A stretch of DNA of 57,053 nucleotides, taken from the NCBI GenBank assembly GCA_016190505.1, contig JACPQM010000075.1:1-57053 (forward strand). The letters run 5' to 3'. Both the position numbers and the translations under genes were made by a program. Positions within the stretch are counted from its first letter, which is position 1; every line of letters starts with the position of its first letter. This DNA is from Chloroflexota bacterium (GTDB lineage Bacteria; Chloroflexota; Dehalococcoidia; JACPQK01). Under the pieces are notes generated by a model, which was given only the letters and a program-made list of their open reading frames with translations, did not search any database and had not been told where the DNA came from. This document shows positions 24,830-32,093 of the stretch, one piece after another.

Positions 24830-26314
24830 CTACACTTGCTGACCGCTGGCGCCCGCCAGGGCCGGCAGCTCGGCAGGATAGGCCTCTATGCCGTGCTCAG
24901 GGACATCCAGGCCGGATAGCTCCTCCTCCCGACTGGCCCGTAGCCCGATGGTCTTGTTTATGGCCCAGAAGGTGAGGAAGGCAGTAGGCACGACCCAGGC
25001 AAAGGCGGCAGCGATGTCAATCACCTGAAGGACCAACTGGCCCACCTGGCCTGCAATGAGGCCATTGACTCCCAGGTAGGTGCCGTCGGCGAAGATCCCC
25101 ACTGCCAGCAGGCCCCAGATACCGCCGCCGGCGTGGACGGCTACTGCGCCTACCGCATCGTCCACCTTGAGCACCCGCTCCACAAAGGCCGCTGCAGCCA
25201 TCATAACCGGGGCCGCCACCGCTCCGATGACTACGGCAGCCCAGGGCGGTACGAAGGCGCAAGGGGCGGTGATGCCCACCAGTCCGGCCAGGGCACCGTT
25301 GCAGGCCATGACGATGTCGGCCTTGCCGGTGCGGGCGAAGACCCAATAAAAGGCGACTACCGCGCCGGTGGCGCCGGCCAGGAACGTGTTGACTGCAATC
25401 ACCGAGATGCGCAGGTCAGTGGCGGCCAGGGTGCTGCCCGAGTTGAACCCGAACCAGCCAAAGTACAGGACGAACGTCCCAATGACCACGTAAGGCAGGT
25501 TGTGTCCTTTGAGCACGTTCGGTTTGCCATCCCGGTTGAACTTGCCGATCCGGGCACCCACCATGGCCGCGCCGACCAGGGCGGCCAGCCCACCCACCAG
25601 GTGCACCACGCCGGACCCAGCGAAGTCCTTCACGCCCACCGCGCCAGCGACCTCCAGGGTGCTCAGCCAGCCGCCACCCCAGACCCACTTGCCGTACACC
25701 GGGTAGATTACGGCCCCGATGATGAAGCTGTAAGCGAGATAGGCGGTGATCTTCATGCGCTCGGCCACGGCGCCAGCCACGATGGTGGCGGCGGTGGCGG
25801 CGAAGACCATCTGGAAGAACCACATCATTATGGTAGAGACGTCATAGCTCTCGCCGCTAAGGAAGAAGCCGGAGTAACCAAGCAGTCCATTGCCCTGCTC
25901 CAGCCCCGGGAAGAGCTGGGAGCCACCGAACATGATGGCAAAGCCAAAGGCCCAAAAGGCCAGAGAGGTGATGCAGAAGTCCATGAAGCTCTTGGTCATG
26001 TAGTTGACGGTGTTCTTGGACCGGATGAGGCCCGCACCCAGGAAGGCGAACCCCAACTGCATGAACCACACCAGGAACCCGGCGATCAAGGTCCAGGCCA
26101 TGTTGACTGCGGCGTTTGGATTCGCTTCGAGGGTATCGGCGCCGGTGGGGTCCGCCGCCCTGACCAGGGCCGGCACGCCCCAGAAGGCCAGGCCCAGGAG
26201 GGTGAGCATCACAGCCAGGGCCAGCCCCTGGCGTATCGGGGACTTCCTCAACAGCCGTGAATCGCCCAGGCTTCCCAGGCTACGTAACGGAATGGCCAAC
26301 TTGCTTCTCGACAT
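24830..26314 (-). CDS. amt: Second ammonium transporter Amt, with N-terminal extension
   Basis: A 494-residue Amt protein with a hydrophobic N-terminal region (LALAVMLTLLGLAFWGVPAL then VRAADPTGAD) that looks like a signal sequence, giving the usual N-out topology. The first pore His lies in DFAGSGVVHLVGGLAALVGA, the second in VAVHAGGGIWGLLAVG; WFGFNSGSTLAA is conserved. The C-terminal tail ELSGLDVPEHGIEAYPAEL matches PII-contacting tails. I chose the ATG at 26314 because AAAGGGGCGTTGCC precedes it. It is preceded by a 40-residue membrane-peptide ORF under GlnR-like box 4, and divergent from selA. Confidence 0.94.
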   Translation of the reverse strand: MSRSKLAIPLRSLGSLGDSRLLRKSPIRQGLALAVMLTLLGLAFWGVPALVRAADPTGADTLEANPNAAVNMAWTLIAGFLVWFMQLGFAFLGAGLIRSKNTVNYMTKSFMDFCITSLAFWAFGFAIMFGGSQLFPGLEQGNGLLGYSGFFLSGESYDVSTIMMWFFQMVFAATAATIVAGAVAERMKITAYLAYSFIIGAVIYPVYGKWVWGGGWLSTLEVAGAVGVKDFAGSGVVHLVGGLAALVGAAMVGARIGKFNRDGKPNVLKGHNLPYVVIGTFVLYFGWFGFNSGSTLAATDLRISVIAVNTFLAGATGAVVAFYWVFARTGKADIVMACNGALAGLVGITAPCAFVPPWAAVVIGAVAAPVMMAAAAFVERVLKVDDAVGAVAVHAGGGIWGLLAVGIFADGTYLGVNGLIAGQVGQLVLQVIDIAAAFAWVVPTAFLTFWAINKTIGLRASREEELSGLDVPEHGIEAYPAELPALAGASGQQV

Positions 26315-26353
26315 GGCAACGCCCCTTTCGCAACATTGGAATACCGACACCGG

Positions 26354-26476
26354 CTACCTCGACTCCTCGCCGTCTGCCTTCGGGGTGTGGCGCTTACGGA
26401 GGAAGCTCGGCGCCACCGCCCAGGCTACAAACATCCCGACAAAGGCTACTCCTGCAAACACGGCTTCGACTGGCAT
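26354..26476 (-). CDS. 40-residue membrane peptide upstream of amt
   Basis: A tiny ORF starting MPVEAVFAGVAFVGMFVAWA, then APSFLRKRHTPKADGEESR: one membrane segment with Trp-Ala near its end and a charged tail. It is a paralogue of the 27-residue ORF before glnA (common pattern E-x-V-x-A-x-x-A-F-x-x-x-F-x-x-W-A-x-x-P-x-x-x-R). AAGGAGGGAACA precedes the ATG. It lies 39 nt before the second amt gene and downstream of GlnR-like box 4, so the two are probably co-transcribed. Function is unknown. Confidence 0.72.
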   Translation of the reverse strand: MPVEAVFAGVAFVGMFVAWAVAPSFLRKRHTPKADGEESR

Positions 26477-26507
26477 TGTTCCCTCCTTCACACTAAGGTC
26501 AGCCCCT

Positions 26508-26583
26508 ATTGTGACGAGCGTCCATTTCCCCCGAATTAACGCGATGTAACGTCCCCATTAAGGGCATGTAACATTTCGATTAA
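26508..26583 (-). promoter_or_regulatory. GlnR-like box 4 (six half-sites) and -10 box
   Basis: Minus-strand half-sites at an unbroken 11-bp period: TTAAT (26579-26583), GTTAC (26568-26572), TTAAT (26557-26561), GTTAC (26546-26550), TTAAT (26535-26539), GAAAT (26524-26528); exactly 10 nt later CACAAT (26508-26513), then AGGGGC. The leader to the 40-residue ORF is about 25 nt. Confidence 0.78.
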
Positions 26584-26619
26584 CCAGTAGGGGCCGCGAC
26601 GCGTCAGGGGTGGGCGAGC

Positions 26620-26648
26620 GTAGGGGCAAGGCGGCGCCTTGCCCCTAC
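26620..26648. repeat. 14-bp palindrome GTAGGGGCAAGGCG
   Basis: GTAGGGGCAAGGCG, one base, CGCCTTGCCCCTAC, between box 4 and selA: a member of the GTAGGGGC...GCCCCTAC family. Confidence 0.7.
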
Positions 26649-26685
26649 ACGTGTGCCCTACCTACAGAGGGCAAAGGGCTTGTGT

Positions 26686-26691
26686 TACAAT
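26686..26691 (+). promoter_or_regulatory. -10 box of selA; transcript probably leaderless
   Basis: TACAAT with TG three bases upstream (TGTGTTACAAT) ends 8 nt before the selA ATG, so transcription should start at or within two bases of the ATG. There is no Shine-Dalgarno sequence and the -35 region is weak. Confidence 0.5.
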
Positions 26692-26699
26692 GGCCCTCG

Positions 26700-28058
26700 A
26701 TGGAGACGGCTTTCCGGCAGCTTCCCAGCGTTGACCAGTTGCTGGGGCACCCACGGGTGGAGTACCTGTGCCACCTCTACCCGCGCCAGACAGTGGCCAT
26801 CTGGGTACGCGGGGAGCTGGAGCAGGCCCGTAAAGGGATCGCCGCGGGACAGCGTCCGCCAACGTCGGAGGAGCTGGCCACGGGCATCGAGGCCCGTGCC
26901 CAGGCCCTGGGCGAGGCCAGCCTGCGGCCGGTCATCAACGCCACGGGTGTGGTGCTCCACACTAACCTGGGGCGGGCGCCCGTGAGCTACGAGGCCCTGG
27001 CAGCCATGCGCTCCGTGGGCCTGGGCTACTCTAACCTGGAATACGACCTGGCCAAGGGTGACCGGGGCTCCCGCCATGTCCACATCGAGGCACTGCTCTG
27101 CCACCTCACCGGCGCCGAGGCGGCCCTGGCGGTCAACAATAACGCCTCGGCGGTGCTTCTGGGCCTGGCCAGCCTGGCCCGGGGCAAGGAGGTCATCGTC
27201 TCCAGGGGCCAGGCCATCGAGATCGGGGGCGGCTTCCGTATCCCCGACGTGCTGCGCCAGAGCGGCGCCCGCCTGGTGGAGGTGGGCACCACCAACCGCA
27301 CCTATGTATCGGACTATGAGGCCGCCATTACTAAAGGCACGGCAGCCCTGCTGCGGGTACACACCAGCAACTTCCAGGTAGTCGGCTTCACCCACACCGT
27401 ATCCCTGGCCGAGATGGTGGCCCTGGGACGCCGGCGGGAAGTCCCCGTGCTGGACGACCTGGGCTCCGGCTGCCTCCTGGAGACCGCTCAGTTTGGCATG
27501 GCGCACGAGCCCACCATTCAGGAGAGCCTGGAGGCTGGGGCCGCCCTGGCTTTTGCCTCCGGGGACAAGCTCATGGGAGGACCCCAGGCGGGCGTGATTG
27601 TGGGCAAGAAGGAGCTGGTGGACCGGCTGCGTCGCCACCCCCTGGCCCGCGCCATGCGCATTGACAAGTTCAGCCTGGCCGGCCTGGCGGTCACCATGGT
27701 CCACTACCTGCGCGGCGAGGCCGTGAGCAAGGTCCCCGTATGGCGCATGATCGCTACCCCCTTGCCCGAGATCGAGCGGCGTGCCCAGTCCTGGGTAGAA
27801 CAGCTCGGCAAAGTCGCCAAGGTCGTGCCCGGCGAGTCGGCCATCGGTGGCGGCAGCCTGCCCGGCCAGACCCTACCCACTCGGGTGGTCTCCCTTACCG
27901 TGCCCAGGGTAGACGAGCTGGCCGAGCGCCTGCGGGCCGCCGAGCACCCCGTCATCGGGCGCATCGCCGAGGACATGCTGCTCCTGGACCCCCGCACCGT
28001 CCTCCCCGAGGAGGAGGGCGCCCTCCTGTTCACCCTCTCCGAAGCCCTGAGCGGCTAG
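26700..28058 (+). CDS. selA: L-seryl-tRNA(Sec) selenium transferase
   Basis: PLP enzyme of 452 residues that converts Ser-tRNA(Sec) to Sec-tRNA(Sec) with selenophosphate. The N-terminal domain starts METAFRQLPSVDQLLGHP; core motifs include RPVINATGVVLHTNLGRAP, YDLAKGDRGSRHVH, VNNNASAVLLGLASL, DDLGSGCLLET and the PLP lysine (Lys290) in ASGDKLMGGPQAG. The start at 26700 fits the family N-terminus and the -10 box 8 nt upstream. The downstream hypothetical has its own promoter. selB, selC and selD are not in the window and I found no in-frame Sec codon among the genes here. Confidence 0.94.
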   Translation: METAFRQLPSVDQLLGHPRVEYLCHLYPRQTVAIWVRGELEQARKGIAAGQRPPTSEELATGIEARAQALGEASLRPVINATGVVLHTNLGRAPVSYEALAAMRSVGLGYSNLEYDLAKGDRGSRHVHIEALLCHLTGAEAALAVNNNASAVLLGLASLARGKEVIVSRGQAIEIGGGFRIPDVLRQSGARLVEVGTTNRTYVSDYEAAITKGTAALLRVHTSNFQVVGFTHTVSLAEMVALGRRREVPVLDDLGSGCLLETAQFGMAHEPTIQESLEAGAALAFASGDKLMGGPQAGVIVGKKELVDRLRRHPLARAMRIDKFSLAGLAVTMVHYLRGEAVSKVPVWRMIATPLPEIERRAQSWVEQLGKVAKVVPGESAIGGGSLPGQTLPTRVVSLTVPRVDELAERLRAAEHPVIGRIAEDMLLLDPRTVLPEEEGALLFTLSEALSG

Positions 28059-28098
28059 CGCGAGCCGCCGGCGGACCGGAGCTACTGACACGTCCCCC

Positions 28099-28128
28099 TT
28101 GACCTGATTAGAACACATGTCCTATGCT
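28099..28128 (+). promoter_or_regulatory. Predicted promoter upstream of the 129-residue hypothetical
   Basis: TTGACC (28099-28104), 18-nt spacer, TATGCT (28123-28128), 27 nt before the ATG at 28156 and in front of its AGGAGG. Confidence 0.5.
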
Positions 28129-28155
28129 CTGGGCAAACGACCAGGAGGTTTTGCC

Positions 28156-28545
28156 ATGACCGAGGAGCAACCGCTTAGCGGCGCAGGTGAGACAGCTACC
28201 CAGACCGAGCCGGCGCAGCCGGAACCCCCGGCGCAGGCCGCGGGGCCTGAGGCCGAGGTCAAGCTGCTCCAGAAGCAACTGGCGCTGGCCGTATCCAGCT
28301 ACCGGCTGGCCCTGCTCGCCCGCTTCCCAGAGCTGCCGGAGGAGCTGGTGGCCGGCGACACAGTGGAGGCAGTGGACGCCTCCCTGACGGCAGCGCGGGG
28401 TATTGTGGAGAGGGTACGGGTGCAGTTGGAGGCCCGGGCTGCCGCTGAGCGCGTGCCCGCCGGAGCACCCGCCCGCTCCATGGCCGACGTGGGCGGGCTG
28501 TCGCCCGGGGAGAAGATCGCCTACGCGCTGTCGCGGGGACGCTAG
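28156..28545 (+). CDS. Hypothetical protein with helical core
   Basis: The 129-residue soluble protein has a low-complexity Glu/Pro/Ala-rich N-terminus (MTEEQPLSGAGETATQTEP), a helical core (KLLQKQLALAVSSYRLALLA, then FPELPEELVAGDTVEAVDAS and ARGIVERVRVQLEA) and a tail ending SPGEKIAYALSRGR. The ATG follows CAGGAGGTTTTGCC. I recognise the general pattern (AxLAxxPELPxELVxGDTxEExDAS) from phage-like and Chloroflexota hypotheticals but cannot name a function. It lies between selA and the convergent Mrp operon. Confidence 0.7.
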   Translation: MTEEQPLSGAGETATQTEPAQPEPPAQAAGPEAEVKLLQKQLALAVSSYRLALLARFPELPEELVAGDTVEAVDASLTAARGIVERVRVQLEARAAAERVPAGAPARSMADVGGLSPGEKIAYALSRGR

Positions 28546-28597
28546 TCCGCCTATTCGAGCCCAGCGGTGGCCCAGTCTCACGCGCCCCAACTCCTGG

Positions 28598-30361
28598 CTA
28601 TCGCGCCAGAAGGATCCAGAGCATGAGGGCCACGAAGAGGGCCAGAATAACCAGGCCCATAACCCCCACCGGCAGGCGGTAGCGGTCCGGGTCGTAGTCG
28701 CCGGTGTTGTGCCGCCGTCGCGGCATTCGTCCATCGGGGTAGCGCCCGAAAAGAGTGACCGTGGCAGCATTCAAGGCAGCTATCGGGTCCCGGCTCGCCG
28801 AGACTAGGGACTGCACCAGCCGGAGCGCGATTCGCTCCGTGGTCGCGAAGAGGTGGCTGGGGTAGACTACCGCTATGACGTAGACAAGCCGCGCCGGGCG
28901 CCTGTAGAACCAGTCTGTGTCCAGTGTGATGATGGGTTCGCCTTTAAGCATCTTGATCAGAAGCCAGAATCCCAGGCCCGTAAACAACAGTAGTTGGAGC
29001 GTCTCCGACACGTGAGCAAACGTGTAGGGCCGGTAGTCCACTGGGAAAGGCAGAAGCTCGTACAGCAGGCCTGGATACAGGCCAATAGCTATGTTGATGG
29101 CGGCGGCCAGGCCCATCCCGGCGTACATGTTCCAGGGCACCCGGGTCTGAGGGGCCGCAGGCCGGGAGGGGCCAAACCAGGTGAAGTATGGAAGCTTCAG
29201 CCCCGTATGGAGGAAGGTCCCTACAGATGCCAGGTTCAGCAGGAGCACGACCAGCCCGCGGTGGTCTACCTCCGCGGCGTAGACGGTCATGGACTTGGAG
29301 ACGAACCCGCTAAAGAGGGGGAACCCCGAAATGGAGAAGGCTCCCACCATGTAAAGGCCCAGCGCCAGGGGCAGTGCCCGCCAGAGCCCTCCCAGCTCAG
29401 TGAGCTTGCTCCGTCCGGTGGCGTAGAGCACCGTGCCCGCCCCCATGAAAAGCAAGCCCTTGTAAAGGATATGAGTGAAGGCGTGGGCTGTGGTCCCGTT
29501 GATAGCTACCTCCGTCCCTAGCCCCACACCCGCCACCATGTACCCCACCTGGCTGACAATGTGATAGGCCAGGATGCCGCGGATGTCGTTTTCCAGGACG
29601 GCGTATACCACGCCATAGACCGCCATCGCCGTACCAGCCCAGACCAGGACCTCCCACCCGGCAAATCCCCGTGCCAGAGCATATACAGCGGCCTTGGTAG
29701 TGAAGGCGCTAAGGAACACGCTGCCGGTCACCGTCCCCTGAGGGTAGGCGTCGGGCAGCCAGGCGTGCAGAGGAGGGATGGCGGCGTTGATGGCAAAGGA
29801 GACAAGGATCAGGGTCGCCCCCAAGCCACCCTTCATAGGCTCGAACAGGAGGGAGCCTGTGGCGTTGTAATGTATCAAGGCACCCGCCAGGAGCAGGCTA
29901 CCTCCAGCCATGTGCACAAACAGGTAGCGGTAGCCTGCCTGGCGGGAGCGCTTGGTGCCCCGGGCCCAGATGAGGTAGACGGAGGCGACCGCCATCACCT
30001 CCCAGAACACGAACAACGTGAAGAGGTCCCCGGCGAAGACCACCCCCAACGCACTCCCAGAGTAAAGCAGGGCCGCCACCTGCTGGCCCACATCCTTCAA
30101 GTGGAGGCCATATACGCCTCCCAGAAAGGTGACGATGACGAACACGTAGCCGAAGGCCAGGCTCAGCCGGTCCACCCTGGTCAGCAGGAGCTGGAAGTCA
30201 AGGAAGGGCACCGTGAGCGTCTGCCCGGGCTCCAGGATCCACAGGAGGACCAGGCTGGCCACCGGTGGCATGAGAAGGGCCACGGCGCGCACGCGGCGAG
30301 GCACCAGAGGCAGAAGGAGCGCCCCCACAAGGAAGACGCCGGCGGGAGGGAAGTTACTCAC
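28598..30361 (-). CDS. Mrp/NADH-dehydrogenase-type antiporter subunit (third MrpD-like)
   Basis: A 587-residue member of the NuoL/M/N-MrpD proton-translocating family. It starts (GTG, 30361) VSNFPPAGVFLVGALLLPLV; the family core contains DLFTLFVFWEVMAVASVYLIW (with the key Glu of TM5), the IPPLHAWLPDAYPQ signature and ENDIRGILAYHIVSQVGYM. A basic amphipathic C-terminal extension of about 120 residues follows TM14, unlike the two other MrpD-like subunits. The GTG start overlaps the end of the preceding 76-residue gene by 8 nt. It is last in the 11-gene operon. Confidence 0.85.
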   Translation of the reverse strand: MSNFPPAGVFLVGALLLPLVPRRVRAVALLMPPVASLVLLWILEPGQTLTVPFLDFQLLLTRVDRLSLAFGYVFVIVTFLGGVYGLHLKDVGQQVAALLYSGSALGVVFAGDLFTLFVFWEVMAVASVYLIWARGTKRSRQAGYRYLFVHMAGGSLLLAGALIHYNATGSLLFEPMKGGLGATLILVSFAINAAIPPLHAWLPDAYPQGTVTGSVFLSAFTTKAAVYALARGFAGWEVLVWAGTAMAVYGVVYAVLENDIRGILAYHIVSQVGYMVAGVGLGTEVAINGTTAHAFTHILYKGLLFMGAGTVLYATGRSKLTELGGLWRALPLALGLYMVGAFSISGFPLFSGFVSKSMTVYAAEVDHRGLVVLLLNLASVGTFLHTGLKLPYFTWFGPSRPAAPQTRVPWNMYAGMGLAAAINIAIGLYPGLLYELLPFPVDYRPYTFAHVSETLQLLLFTGLGFWLLIKMLKGEPIITLDTDWFYRRPARLVYVIAVVYPSHLFATTERIALRLVQSLVSASRDPIAALNAATVTLFGRYPDGRMPRRRHNTGDYDPDRYRLPVGVMGLVILALFVALMLWILLAR

Positions 30362-30584
30362 CGGCCCCACTGTCTCCGTAGTAGTCTTCCCTTCGCTGGA
30401 GCCAGTAGCGGCCCAGGAGCTTGGATACCACCACAATTGCCATGCAGCCCAGGAGCCCCAGCAGAGCAAAGAACCCAGGCACGGGGTACCACCACTGGCC
30501 GTACTCCCCCTTCCTGGTCAGGATGTCTCCCGACACGGTGAGGACCAGGGTCACCACAACCAGAACCAGCCAGGTGCTCTTCAT
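30354..30584 (-). CDS. Small two-segment membrane protein of the Mrp operon
   Basis: The 76-residue protein starts MKSTWLVLVVVTLVLTVSGD, has a second membrane helix in PGFFALLGLLGCMAIVVVSK and then LLGRYWLQRREDYYGD. Proteins with this PGFxALxGxxGC...SKxLGxxWLQRxEDYY pattern occur within Mrp/complex-I-like antiporter clusters of several phyla; their role is unproven. Its ATG overlaps the upstream stop as ATGA and is preceded by GGGGGGAGGAGG, so it is certainly in the operon. Confidence 0.8.
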   Translation of the reverse strand: MKSTWLVLVVVTLVLTVSGDILTRKGEYGQWWYPVPGFFALLGLLGCMAIVVVSKLLGRYWLQRREDYYGDSGAGE

Positions 30585-32068
30585 CCTCCTCCCCCCATTA
30601 CGCTTGCCGCCGTCCTTGAAATCAGAGTAAAAAAGTGAAAGAGCGCGTTCGGGGCAAGCCCCAGCAAGAGCGACAGCGCGCCAGCCAGCAAGATGGGAGC
30701 AAGCATCAGCACGTGCGCCTCGTCGAACCGGCGGAACCGCTCTGAGGTGAGCAGAAACGCGCGGATGGGGATCGGGAACAGGTAGGCGGCATTGAGAAGC
30801 CCGCTCAGGAGGAGGAGGGCTAGGAAGACCATCTCTCCGCTCTCCACTGTGCCCTGGGCCAGGTACCACTTGCTCAGGAACCCGGCTATCGGAGGCAAGC
30901 CTGCCAGTCCCAGAGAGGCGAGGGCGAAGGCCGCCAGGGTGAGTGGCATCTGCCTGCCCAGGCCGTCTAGTTCGCTGACCCGTTCCACGTGGGCCTTCAC
31001 GTAGATGGCCCCTGCCACGAAGAACAGGGTGATCTTCATAGCCCCATGGGTGACGATATGGAACAGCCCCCCCGTCCAGGCGCTGGGCGCCAGCAGCACC
31101 ACGCCCATCACGATATATGAGAGATGGCCTATCGTGGAATACGCTAACCGTAGCTTGAGGTTATCCTGGCGTAGTGCCAGAAGCGATGAGATGAGAATGG
31201 TCGCCCCGACCAGCAGGGAGGCGAGTGGCACTGCCCCGATGTCTCCCACCAGATCTGGCCCGAATACAAAGCCCACGACACGGGCGATGCCAAACACCCC
31301 TGCCTTCACCACAGCTACGGCATGGAGAAGGGCGCTCACAGGGGTGGGCGCCACCATGGCCGAGGGCAACCAGCTATGAAGAGGCATTACTGCTCCCTTG
31401 ACGCCAAACCCCAGGAAGAAGAGCAGGAACACCGCCAGGAGCGCCCCATGATCGGCCGCTCCCCTAAGGAAACCGCCCGGCACGAACTCGCCGGAACCCG
31501 CCACCGCCACGGTCCAGGCTACTGCCAGCAGGAGGACCACCCCACCCGTAAGCAGGTAGGCCAGGTACTTCCGGCCTGCCGCCATTGCCTCGGGGGTCTC
31601 CTTGTGCACCACCAAGGGATAGGTGGCGATGGTCAGCACTTCGTAGAACAGGAAGAGGGTTAGCAGGTTGGCAGCGAAAGCGATGCCGATGGTCGCCGAC
31701 ATGCACACGGCGAAGCTAGCAAAATAGCGAGTCTGCTTATGCTCCCCAAGCCCCCTCATGTAGCCGATGGAGTAGAACGAGGTTAGCACCCAGAGGAAGG
31801 AAGCGGAAAGGGCGAATAGCATCCCCAGGGGGTCCGCCCGCAGAGCTAGAGAGATCCCCGGTGAAATCTCGAAGAGGGCAACCTCAGGGGTCTGGCCCAC
31901 CAGCACGCGGGGCAGCAGGGACAGAACAATGCCGAACTTCAACAGGGCTGCCAGGATGGTAACCCCTTCGCGGACGTTGGGGCGCTTGCCGGACAGGACG
32001 ATGAGGCCGGCGGCCACGAGAGACACTGCTATCGCGGCCAGCGGCCCTGTTGAGACTAAGGTGTCCAT
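30581..32068 (-). CDS. Monovalent cation/H+ antiporter subunit D-like (second)
   Basis: A 495-residue member of the MrpD/NuoM family, 14 predicted membrane segments. Key motifs: NLLTLFLFYEVLTIATYPLV (TM5 Glu), KGAVMPLHSWLPSAMVAPTPVSALLHAV (TM7 Lys and the broken helix), RLAYSTIGHLSYI and a TM12 GLPPIAGFLSKWY. Either antiport or proton-pump partner roles are possible; no NuoH/hydrogenase-like genes are adjacent, so antiport is favoured. The start lies 25 nt after the preceding stop. Confidence 0.88.
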   Translation of the reverse strand: MDTLVSTGPLAAIAVSLVAAGLIVLSGKRPNVREGVTILAALLKFGIVLSLLPRVLVGQTPEVALFEISPGISLALRADPLGMLFALSASFLWVLTSFYSIGYMRGLGEHKQTRYFASFAVCMSATIGIAFAANLLTLFLFYEVLTIATYPLVVHKETPEAMAAGRKYLAYLLTGGVVLLLAVAWTVAVAGSGEFVPGGFLRGAADHGALLAVFLLFFLGFGVKGAVMPLHSWLPSAMVAPTPVSALLHAVAVVKAGVFGIARVVGFVFGPDLVGDIGAVPLASLLVGATILISSLLALRQDNLKLRLAYSTIGHLSYIVMGVVLLAPSAWTGGLFHIVTHGAMKITLFFVAGAIYVKAHVERVSELDGLGRQMPLTLAAFALASLGLAGLPPIAGFLSKWYLAQGTVESGEMVFLALLLLSGLLNAAYLFPIPIRAFLLTSERFRRFDEAHVLMLAPILLAGALSLLLGLAPNALFHFFTLISRTAASVMGGGG

Positions 32069-32093
32069 GAGGCCCGGATACTCCTCCTTCAGG

